A stretch of DNA of 13,690 nucleotides from Gammaproteobacteria bacterium (GTDB lineage Bacteria > Pseudomonadota > Gammaproteobacteria > Pseudomonadales > Azotimanducaceae). The DNA is taken from NCBI GenBank assembly GCA_003228415.1, contig QIDL01000230.1, positions 1-13,690 of the forward strand, read 5' to 3'. Position numbers and translations under genes: made by a program. The notes under the pieces were generated by a model. The model saw only the letters and a program-made list of their open reading frames with translations. It was not told the origin of the DNA and ran no database searches. Positions 1-6,379 of this stretch are shown here, piece after piece; within the stretch, counting starts at the first letter, position 1, and every line of letters begins with the position of its first letter.

Positions 1-558
1 CCGTCACGGCACGTGCAGGTCGCAGAGATGGTGATCGAGAAGGCCAAGCGTCTTGTGGAACATAAGGAGAATGTGGTCATTCTGCTCGACTCCATTACTC
101 GTCTGGCGCGCGCCTACAACACCATCGTGCCTTCATCGGGCAAGGTCCTCACCGGTGGCGTGGATGCCCACGCGCTGGAACGACCCAAGCGCTTTTTTGG
201 CGCGGCGAGAAATATCGAAGAAGGCGGCAGCCTCTCTATCATCGCCACCGCCCTGGTCGATACCGGATCGAAGATGGATGAAGTCATTTACGAGGAATTC
301 AAAGGTACCGGCAACATGGAACTCCATCTGGAGAGAAAGATCGCCGAGAAACGCGTTTACCCGGCAATCAATATCCGCCGTTCCGCCACGCGTCGTGAAG
401 AGTTGCTCATGCCGGAAGGCGAGCTGGCACGCGTCTGGATTCTGCGCAAGCTGCTCCACGATATGGACGATATCGCCGCCATCGAGTTCATGCTGGACAA
501 GCTGAAGGACACCAAGACCAACGAAGACTTCTTCAACTCTATGAAGGGGGGCCGCTAG
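1..558 (+). CDS. rho: Transcription termination factor Rho, C-terminal part (5' end outside window)
   Basis: Rho is the hexameric RNA-dependent ATPase/translocase that ends transcription at Rho-dependent sites. The reading frame is open from base 1 (PSRHVQVAEM...), so the gene starts upstream; 185 residues are visible, roughly the last 45 percent of a 419-residue E. coli-type Rho. Family landmarks seen: the Walker B strand VVILLDSITRLARAYN (visible residues about 26-41), the Q-loop region VPSSGKVLTGG, the arginine-rich RPKRFFGAARN block and the R-loop segment GTGNMELHL. All match the family closely. The very end is odd: the protein finishes FFNSMKGGR, where relatives usually end near MKRS/MKRK. 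The last codons and the TAG stop lie inside the first of two tandem palindromic repeats. The gene converges on hemY with 56 bp between the stop codons. Confidence 0.97.
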   Translation, partial: PSRHVQVAEMVIEKAKRLVEHKENVVILLDSITRLARAYNTIVPSSGKVLTGGVDAHALERPKRFFGAARNIEEGGSLSIIATALVDTGSKMDEVIYEEFKGTGNMELHLERKIAEKRVYPAINIRRSATRREELLMPEGELARVWILRKLLHDMDDIAAIEFMLDKLKDTKTNEDFFNSMKGGR

Positions 559-590
559 GAAAGCGGCTGAAGGGCCGCTAGGAAAGCGGC
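550..590. repeat. Two tandem 23-bp palindromic repeats across the rho stop codon
   Basis: An identical 18-base core beginning GGCCGCTAGG occurs at 550-567 and 573-590, a period of 23 bp. Each core contains the inverted repeat GCCGCT-AGGAA-AGCGGC (551-567 and 574-590), a 6-bp stem with a 5-nt loop, and the two hairpins are separated by 6 nt (TGAAGG). The first hairpin contains the last two rho codons and its TAG stop. There is no T-run after either arm on either strand, so these are not classical Rho-independent terminators. They may protect the mRNA 3' end or simply be a small repeat expansion between the convergent genes rho and hemY. The repeat is directly visible; its role is inference. 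Confidence 0.85.
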
Positions 591-614
591 GCAAAGGTAG
601 CGACAGGTCCGGCG

Positions 615-1808
615 TCAGGCGCTCGGCGTTGGCAGCGGCAGCTCTGGCAGTGCAACGGTGGACCGAGTGAGATACTCGGCTCCGCGCTCGCTGTCTCCTA
701 GCGCAACACAGAGCCGGCCCAGCTCACCATAGACTTCTGCGCTACGCAGCAGCCTGAGGCTGGTCTCCAGGTACTCCCGCGCCTTCGCCCACTGCTGATT
801 CATCAGACAGATCCTGCCAAGCGCCAGCAACAACCCGGGGTCGTTGGGCCGCTCCTTCAACCATGATTCGGCAGCAACGAGCTGACTTTTCGCGTCGGCA
901 CCCACCACCTGCCCATATTGCGCCACCAGATCATCGTTCCAACTCTGCTTCAGCGCGGTTCGAAGCATCGCTTCGGCTTCGTCCTGATCACCCGCGCGTA
1001 CCAGCTCTTCGGTATAGGCGGCCACCACCTCACTCGAACGCTTCAACTCCTTAGGTACGGACGGCCAGACCTCCTGCACCCGAGTGCCACTCTGGCCCAT
1101 CCGCCGACACCAGGCCAGCAGCTGCAACTCGGTAAATTCAGTATCGCTGAAGACCTTTCGCTTCTTCGCCTCCGGCAACACTTCAATCAGTGCCTGCCAG
1201 TCCTCGAGTTGCTGATAGCTCTGGCACAGCATGGAAAGTACCTGAGGATGCCGGGGTGACTGTGTCTGCAACTGCAACAAGGTGGCAAGACATTGCTCCC
1301 ACTGCCCGGCATTTTTCTGCAGCTCGGCCTGGGTCAGACCAACTGCAAACCGCGAACCCGGCGTCGACTCATGCGCGCGCCGCAGCAGCTCGTCGCGACC
1401 TTCGGGATCTCCCATCTCGTGTGCCGCCCGGGCCGCGGACAGGAAATTGATCAATGGTGTTCGGACTTCGTCCGCCGATGCCACAAGCACCTTGCGAGCC
1501 TCAGCCCATTGGCCTTCCGCCATCAGCAGCAATCCCTGCACGGTCTGCTGCCTGGCGTTCCTGCCCCGGCGCAGCCGCAGCCAGCTGCCGAATCGAGTAG
1601 TGGAGGATATGGACCGACCGAAAACGAACACGATGCTGCGAATCGACAGGTAGAGCACCAGTAGCACCAACAAGCCAAACCACAGGCTCGTTTCCACCGC
1701 CATGTCTGCATACGAAACCAGAATATAGCCTGGATCCCTGACAACCAGTGTCCCGATCAGGCCGCCGAGGACGACCGCCACTACCAGCAACAGCAGGCCC
1801 AGCTTCAC
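615..1808 (-). CDS. hemY: HemY, TPR-containing inner-membrane heme-associated protein
   Basis: 397 residues starting with GTG, whose first bases overlap the hemX stop (GTGA). A purine-rich GGGGGAG lies just upstream. The N-terminus has two hydrophobic segments (about residues 1-24 and 41-65), as in the HemY_N family, with a short RDPGYILVSYADMAVETS loop between them. The rest is alpha-helical, rich in Leu/Ala and in tetratricopeptide-like helix pairs, for example around GDPEGRDELLRRAHESTP and NDPGLLLALGRICLMNQQWAKAREYLETSLRL. In enterobacteria hemY is the last gene of the hemCDXY operon and is linked to late heme metabolism; its biochemical role is poorly defined. It is not the HemY-named protoporphyrinogen oxidase of Gram-positive bacteria. 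Here too it is last in the cluster and converges on rho. Confidence 0.92.
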   Translation of the reverse strand: MKLGLLLLVVAVVLGGLIGTLVVRDPGYILVSYADMAVETSLWFGLLVLLVLYLSIRSIVFVFGRSISSTTRFGSWLRLRRGRNARQQTVQGLLLMAEGQWAEARKVLVASADEVRTPLINFLSAARAAHEMGDPEGRDELLRRAHESTPGSRFAVGLTQAELQKNAGQWEQCLATLLQLQTQSPRHPQVLSMLCQSYQQLEDWQALIEVLPEAKKRKVFSDTEFTELQLLAWCRRMGQSGTRVQEVWPSVPKELKRSSEVVAAYTEELVRAGDQDEAEAMLRTALKQSWNDDLVAQYGQVVGADAKSQLVAAESWLKERPNDPGLLLALGRICLMNQQWAKAREYLETSLRLLRSAEVYGELGRLCVALGDSERGAEYLTRSTVALPELPLPTPSA

Positions 1809-2929
1809 GACTCCCCCAGCAATTTCAACGCCATCAGCGAGCCGGAAATGTCCGGCAGCGGTTGATCGAGCTCAATGGCTGACAGTACATTCAGTTCATC
1901 TATCGCACGACTGATCCCCCGATCTTCGGTATCGAGATAGGCGGCCATCCACTCGGCGGCAGTACTCAGACTCTGCTCGAAGATGATCTGCTCACGCCGC
2001 AATGCCGCAAGCTGGGCGCGCTCGAGCATCAATCGCAGATTCAGTTCCAGATAGGTCGCTTCCTCTGGCGCCAGAAGCGGCTTCACGCTGGCGCCATCGA
2101 AGCGCCTGAAGCGGAGATAGCCACCGAGTTCCTCCACCAGCGCGGTCCACGGTCCGGGTGACTCGCCAGCGGCAACAGGTTCTGCTTCGGCAAACGTCGG
2201 CAGCTGCAGGCGCTGCACGGTCAGTTCCGATTTGACTGCTTCCAGGCGTAAAAACAGTCCCTGGACGTCATTACTTTCCACGTTTCGAAGTGCCAGGATC
2301 TCATCGGCAAGCTGAGCTCGAACCTGGAACAGCGAAAAGTCATCCAGCTCCTGCAATATGGCATCCGCTGCCATCAGCAACTGCATGGCGCCTTCGGCAT
2401 CCCGCTCCATGAGCAGCCGATGGTTGGCAATACGCAACAGGTAGGCAACCTCGGCCACCTTCCATTCGCGTCGCGAAGGAGGTGCCTGGCTCGCCAGCTG
2501 ATTGACCGCTTCCAGCAAACGCTCGGCGGCAGCATCCCGTTCCTGCCGCTGTTCCCCGGCAAAGGTTTTCAGATTCGCCTGCTGATCATCCAGAAGATTT
2601 TTGAGTTCACGCCGCTGTGCCTGCACCAGGCTCTCCACGCTGGCGAGCCTCGCATCCACTGCTGCCTGGGGATTCTGATAGATGAGCAGATAGTAGAGAT
2701 AGCCAGCGGCGGCAAGACCGGCCAGACCCAGAACCAGGCCAAGAAAACCCATGAAGCGACCTCTGGGTTTGGTACCGCCATCCACCGGTTCGACATCGTC
2801 CGGCATTTTCGTGGTGTTCACTTCAGCCGAATTTTCCTGAACAGATCCCGAGCCATCCAGGATCTCTTTATCTGTAACCGAGTGGGTCGTCTTTTCACCC
2901 TCGCCTCTTTCGTTGTCTGTCACATTCAT
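1805..2929 (-). CDS. hemX: HemX family membrane-anchored protein
   Basis: 374 residues. The first 59 are hydrophilic and acidic/Ser/Thr-rich. One transmembrane segment follows at about 60-83 (FMGFLGLVLGLAGLAAAGYL), then a likely coiled coil at about 92-148, then the block conserved in HemX proteins at about 156-220 (KVAEVAYLLRIANHRLLMER and the following helices). This gives a single-pass protein with most of its mass outside the cytoplasm. Older databases call HemX a uroporphyrinogen-III C-methyltransferase, but no SAM-methyltransferase motifs are visible here and I do not adopt that name. The ATG overlaps the hemD stop (ATGA), and the 3' end overlaps the hemY GTG, so translation is probably coupled. 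A GTG at codon 3 has better spacing from GAAGGA than the ATG does, so the start could be two codons later. Confidence 0.92.
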   Translation of the reverse strand: MNVTDNERGEGEKTTHSVTDKEILDGSGSVQENSAEVNTTKMPDDVEPVDGGTKPRGRFMGFLGLVLGLAGLAAAGYLYYLLIYQNPQAAVDARLASVESLVQAQRRELKNLLDDQQANLKTFAGEQRQERDAAAERLLEAVNQLASQAPPSRREWKVAEVAYLLRIANHRLLMERDAEGAMQLLMAADAILQELDDFSLFQVRAQLADEILALRNVESNDVQGLFLRLEAVKSELTVQRLQLPTFAEAEPVAAGESPGPWTALVEELGGYLRFRRFDGASVKPLLAPEEATYLELNLRLMLERAQLAALRREQIIFEQSLSTAAEWMAAYLDTEDRGISRAIDELNVLSAIELDQPLPDISGSLMALKLLGES

Positions 2930-3624
2930 CCTTCGGCTCGGTCGGCTCCATGGATATCCAGGTTATGCAACGCTTCGATCCAGTCTTCGCTGGCCGCCCC
3001 TGCGCACACCTGCATGTTACTGAAGCCGAGATCTACATTGAGATCGCCAATGCGGCGAGACGCAGCCAGCACCGGCACATCGGCGCGGCCACCGAATTCG
3101 AACCATAACCTCGCAACGTGCCTGAATCCATCCTGGCTGCTGATGAGTATGGCATCGACCGGCAGACGCGCCTTTAGATCCACCACCAGTGGAACTCTTC
3201 GATAACACAGATATTCACGGACTTCGCCACCACGTCTCAAAAGCTCGTCTCGCACCTGTTTGCGGCCGTCTTCCCCGGCCACGATGAGGAAGCTCATACC
3301 GGCAACCGACTGCACATCCTCGAGCAATCCCTCGCTGGAGGCTCGGCGGGGTGTCCGAGCCACTATCTGACGTTCCGCCAATACTCGAGCGGTCTGCTGT
3401 CCGACCGCATATACCTGCGCCCCGCCACAGAAGTCGAGCCGTTCGGAGTGATTCACCGCGTGCTCCGAAAGAAAAATTACCTTTTGAAAAACTCCCTGAG
3501 GAAGCGGATTGTCAGTGGATTCTATGCCGGTGACCGGTGCCACCAACACCTCATATCCCGCCGAGATCAGGTCCGCCGCCTGGCGGTCTGCACCGGGTTG
3601 ACTGCGGCTGATCCAGAGCCGCAA
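2926..3624 (-). CDS. hemD: Uroporphyrinogen-III synthase, TTG start preferred
   Basis: HemD closes and inverts ring D of hydroxymethylbilane to give uroporphyrinogen III, the branch point of heme, siroheme and cobalamin. The fold is poorly conserved in sequence, but the usual landmarks are present in order: N-terminal strand LRLWISRSQPGADR, IFLSEHAVNH, VYAVGQQTARVL, SSEGLLED, VAGEDGRKQVRDELLRRGGEV followed by YRRVP, ILISSQDGFRHV and PVLAASRRIGDLNVDLGF. The longest frame starts at a GTG at 3675 and would overlap hemC by 50 bp with 17 extra unconserved residues. I prefer the TTG at 3624: it lies one base after the hemC TGA, has CGGAG 9 nt upstream (3634-3638), and starts exactly at the family's N-terminal strand. 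That gives 232 residues. The 3' end overlaps hemX by ATGA. Confidence 0.9.
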   Translation of the reverse strand: MRLWISRSQPGADRQAADLISAGYEVLVAPVTGIESTDNPLPQGVFQKVIFLSEHAVNHSERLDFCGGAQVYAVGQQTARVLAERQIVARTPRRASSEGLLEDVQSVAGMSFLIVAGEDGRKQVRDELLRRGGEVREYLCYRRVPLVVDLKARLPVDAILISSQDGFRHVARLWFEFGGRADVPVLAASRRIGDLNVDLGFSNMQVCAGAASEDWIEALHNLDIHGADRAEG

Positions 3625-3625
3625 T

Positions 3626-4558
3626 TCAGGGTACTCCGGAGCTCGCGTCAAGACTTTCGAGCAACTCGACAGCACCCTGGTCCTTGAGCTGAGCCGCCAC
3701 AGCTCTACCTAAAGACTCCGGCTCGAGGCCATCGCTCTGGCCACGCAGCCTGCGGCCGCCATCGGCGCTACTCAGCAACGCCTCGAGATGAATCCCTTTC
3801 GGACCACGCCTGGCATGCGCTCCCAGTGGCGCCGAACAATCCGCTCCGAGTGCGGCACTTACCGTGCGCTCCGCTATCACACATTCTGCCACCTCCAGGT
3901 CGACCAACTGCTCGAGGATCTCGATGAGCCGGGTATCGTCGGCTCGGCACTCGACACCAAGCGCGCCCTGGCCGGCTGCCGGCAACATGACCTCGATCGC
4001 TAACGTTTCCGTGATTCGATCAGCCAGATTCAATCGTTCCAGACCAGCCGCCGCCAGCACCAGCGCGTCATAGTCACCAGCGTCGAGCTTCGCGAGACGG
4101 GTACCAACATTACCTCTGACCGGCAGCAGCCTGAGGTCAGGACGAACCGCAAGCAGCATGGCTTTCCGACGCAGGCTCGAAGATCCGACCCGAGCGCCTT
4201 CCGGCAGCTCCTCGAGCTTCTTACCGCCGGTAACCACCAGCGCGTCGCGCGCATCCGCTCGAAAGCCGATCAAAGGAAGAACAAAACCATCCGGCAGCAG
4301 GGCCGGCACGTCTTTCATCGAATGCACGGCCACATCGGCACGACCGCTGAGCATCGCTTCTTCGAGATCTTTGATGAAAAGCCCCTTGCCGCCTACCTCG
4401 GAGAGCGGAGAATCCAACCATCGGTCGCCCCTGGTCGTCATGCCCAGCAGATCCACACTGATCCCAGGCTGTATTTCGAGCAACTTCTCGCGAATGAAAT
4501 CAGCTTGCCACAGCGCGAGTTTGCTCTCGCGTGTGGCGATGACGATCCGATCTTTCAC
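3626..4558 (-). CDS. hemC: Hydroxymethylbilane synthase (porphobilinogen deaminase)
   Basis: HemC condenses four porphobilinogen molecules into the linear tetrapyrrole hydroxymethylbilane in the cytoplasm. The product is 310 residues, the family length. Visible landmarks: N-terminal IVIATRESKLALWQA, the substrate-binding segment GGKGLFIKDLEEAML, VHSMKDVP with the catalytic aspartate at D83, VGSSSLRRKAML, RGNVGTRLAKLDAGDYDALVLAAAGLERL (read in two parts), and GADCSAPLGAHA with C241, which carries the dipyrromethane cofactor. The start is GTG at 4558 with a weak ribosome-binding site. It lies four codons after the algR TAG, in the same reading frame as algR. It sits between algR and hemD in the minus-strand cluster, as in Pseudomonas. 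Confidence 0.97.
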   Translation of the reverse strand: MKDRIVIATRESKLALWQADFIREKLLEIQPGISVDLLGMTTRGDRWLDSPLSEVGGKGLFIKDLEEAMLSGRADVAVHSMKDVPALLPDGFVLPLIGFRADARDALVVTGGKKLEELPEGARVGSSSLRRKAMLLAVRPDLRLLPVRGNVGTRLAKLDAGDYDALVLAAAGLERLNLADRITETLAIEVMLPAAGQGALGVECRADDTRLIEILEQLVDLEVAECVIAERTVSAALGADCSAPLGAHARRGPKGIHLEALLSSADGGRRLRGQSDGLEPESLGRAVAAQLKDQGAVELLESLDASSGVP

Positions 4559-4570
4559 GGTGAGCCGAAG

Positions 4571-5299
4571 CTACAATTTCTTAACATATTTACGAACGGC
4601 AGCAACATGGCGGCGACTGATATCTACCGCCTCTTCCACATCACGCAAACGAATCTGATAGTGACCGTCGGTCAAACGATCGAGACCCGTGATATATCGA
4701 GACGCTATCAGCGCGTTGCGATGGACCCGCACAAATTGCTCACCAAACTCTTCCTCCAGCTCTTTCAGCGTTTCGTCGATGATGATCTCACCCTCCGGGT
4801 GGCGGACGGTGACGTACTTCTGGTCGGCTTGAAAATATCTCACCTCGCTGACCGAGACGAGCTCGATACCCCTGCGAGTTCTGGCGGAAATATGGGTGCG
4901 CCGAGGGGGTTGTTCGTCAGCGAGCGCGGCGAGCTGCGCCTTGTTCACCCGCTGAGCCTTGCCAAGCGAGGTCAGAAGATTTTCCTTGCGTACCGGTTTC
5001 AACATATAGCCGACCGCCTGCAGGTCGAATGCCTCCACCGCATGTTCTTCGTAGGCGGTGCAAAAAATCACCGCCGGAGGTTCGTCGAAGTCTATGAAAT
5101 GTCGGGCGGCTTCCAGACCGTCCATTCCAGGCATACGAATATCCAGCAACACCACTTCGGGCTGCAGCGAAGCAGCCAGTTTCACCGCCTCCACGCCATT
5201 CGCTGCTTCGCCAACAACCTGATGGTCACCAAATCCATCGATCATCCGCCCCAGTCGATCGCGGGCAAGTTGTTCGTCATCTACGACGAGGATTTTCAT
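4571..5299 (-). CDS. algR: AlgR-like LytTR response regulator
   Basis: 242 residues: a receiver domain (about 1-115) followed by a LytTR DNA-binding domain (about 133-242). The receiver has the acidic pair D7/D8 in ILVVDDEQ, the phospho-acceptor D53 in VVLLDIRMPGMDG, T81 in IFCTAYEEHA, and K101 in GYMLKPVRKENL. The LytTR part shows VRYFQADQKYVTVRH, FVRVHRNALIASRYI and a basic C-terminus. The partner kinase AlgZ is directly upstream with an ATGA overlap, and a strong GGAG (5307-5310) lies 7 nt before the ATG. In P. aeruginosa AlgR controls alginate synthesis, type IV pili and other surface functions. Whether this organism uses it that way cannot be told from here. The location just upstream of hemC is conserved in pseudomonads. 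Confidence 0.95.
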   Translation of the reverse strand: MKILVVDDEQLARDRLGRMIDGFGDHQVVGEAANGVEAVKLAASLQPEVVLLDIRMPGMDGLEAARHFIDFDEPPAVIFCTAYEEHAVEAFDLQAVGYMLKPVRKENLLTSLGKAQRVNKAQLAALADEQPPRRTHISARTRRGIELVSVSEVRYFQADQKYVTVRHPEGEIIIDETLKELEEEFGEQFVRVHRNALIASRYITGLDRLTDGHYQIRLRDVEEAVDISRRHVAAVRKYVKKL

Positions 5300-6357
5300 T
5301 CCAGTTCTCCAACTTGTCCGATTGGATAGCTCAGCGTCGTTATGTATCTGCCCTCGGACTGCGCGGTAGTGAGCTCCGCTCGAGGTCCATAGAGTACATT
5401 CAAGCGGCTGCGGATGTTGTTCAAGGCCATCTGATTACCCTGACTCTGTGAGCGACTCGTCTCAGGTGGCACAGGGTTGTCGATTTCCACGTTGACCCGC
5501 TCCTCATCGAACCAGAGGCGTATCCTAATCGTTCCCCCTTCGGGTAGGGGCTGAATGCCATGATAAATGGCGTTTTCAAGAAGCGGCTGCAACGTCAACA
5601 GCGGAATTTTCACCGAACTCGCCGGGCTGTCGACCTGCCAGTCGAGTTTGAGCCTGTCTCCAAGGCGCAGCGCCTCTATCCGTACATACCGTTCACAGAG
5701 ATCCAACTCATCGGCAAGCGGTACCTGATTACCGGCATCGTTGAGACTGGCTCGAAACAGTTCCGATAGATCTTCCACCACCGACTCGGCCGTGTCTGGA
5801 TCGGTAGCGATGAGACTGGCGATGATGTTCATGCTGTTGAACAGAAAATGTGGCCGAATCCGCGACTGCAGCGCCTGGATGCGCGACTCCAGCTCCGATT
5901 GCTCCTGAGCTCGCAGCTGCTGCTGAACGTAGAAGTACCTGAGTGTCAGAGCGGTGATGATGCCGGCGATCACCAACTGTCCGGCCATGGTCTGCCAGTC
6001 GATGCTGGCTGCCGAGGCAGCGCCCGTCAGCAACCACGTGGAAGCGATCCCGACACTCAGGGTAACGATTATCACCAGCGCGAACGCCGCCAGGGCACCC
6101 GTTGCCAGTCCGAGCTGCGACAACCAGCGCCGTGTGGCGCAGAGCAGGCCGGCACTGGTCAGCGCCACCCATTGAACGAACAGCGACATGAGGGCGAGCC
6201 GAACCCAGCTGATTTCACCACCGGCAAACAACAACACCAGCACCAATAGCTCGCCAAACAGCACCAGCAGTGAGATGGCTGCCACATTGCACAACTCCGG
6301 CACGATGAACGGCCGAGCCCCGGCAGGCGTCGCTGTTTGGTTGCTATAATCGGCCAC
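5296..6357 (-). CDS. algZ: AlgZ/FimS-like membrane sensor histidine kinase
   Basis: 353 residues, GTG start. A short hydrophilic N-terminus (1-16) leads into FIVPELCN and four hydrophobic segments (about 24-46, 51-73, 83-111, 122-140), so the sensor is embedded in the inner membrane with no large periplasmic domain. A linker/coiled coil (about 142-166) precedes the His_kinase (LytS/AlgZ-type) box RIRPHFLFNSMN with phospho-acceptor H170. The ATP-binding part has LQPLLENAIYHGIQP with N262, and MALNNIRSRL at 310-319 in place of the usual glycine-rich G2 box, a divergence also known in Pseudomonas FimS/AlgZ. It overlaps algR by 4 bp and is the first gene of the minus-strand cluster. Its start is only 22 bp from the divergent argH start. 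I found no convincing -10/-35 for algZ itself; it would have to overlap the start of argH. Confidence 0.93.
   Translation of the reverse strand: MADYSNQTATPAGARPFIVPELCNVAAISLLVLFGELLVLVLLFAGGEISWVRLALMSLFVQWVALTSAGLLCATRRWLSQLGLATGALAAFALVIIVTLSVGIASTWLLTGAASAASIDWQTMAGQLVIAGIITALTLRYFYVQQQLRAQEQSELESRIQALQSRIRPHFLFNSMNIIASLIATDPDTAESVVEDLSELFRASLNDAGNQVPLADELDLCERYVRIEALRLGDRLKLDWQVDSPASSVKIPLLTLQPLLENAIYHGIQPLPEGGTIRIRLWFDEERVNVEIDNPVPPETSRSQSQGNQMALNNIRSRLNVLYGPRAELTTAQSEGRYITTLSYPIGQVGELE
6342..6350 (+). promoter_or_regulatory. Extended -10 promoter for argH, inside the 5' end of algZ
   Basis: TGCTATAAT at 6342-6350 is a perfect TATAAT with the TGN extension. No good -35 box is present at the expected distance (GGCAGG near 6322), which extended -10 promoters can tolerate. 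Transcription would start near 6357, giving an argH leader of about 23 nt with no obvious Shine-Dalgarno sequence. The box overlaps codons 3-6 of the divergent algZ gene, so any protein bound there would affect both transcription units. Confidence 0.6.
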
Positions 6358-6379
6358 TCTCTACTCGAATAGATATCCC

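Noticed and set aside
1805..2929. HemX as uroporphyrinogen-III C-methyltransferase
   Set aside because: A legacy name; no SAM-binding or CysG/CobA motifs are visible, only one membrane segment, a coiled coil and the HemX block.
2420..3205. 261-residue open frame on the + strand across hemX/hemD
   Set aside because: It spans the junction of two recognised genes on the other strand and has no family features.
4322..5329. 335-residue open frame on the + strand antisense to hemC/algR
   Set aside because: It is complementary to two well-recognised genes with intact motifs; the translated sequence matches no family I know. It is a shadow of GC-rich coding sequence.
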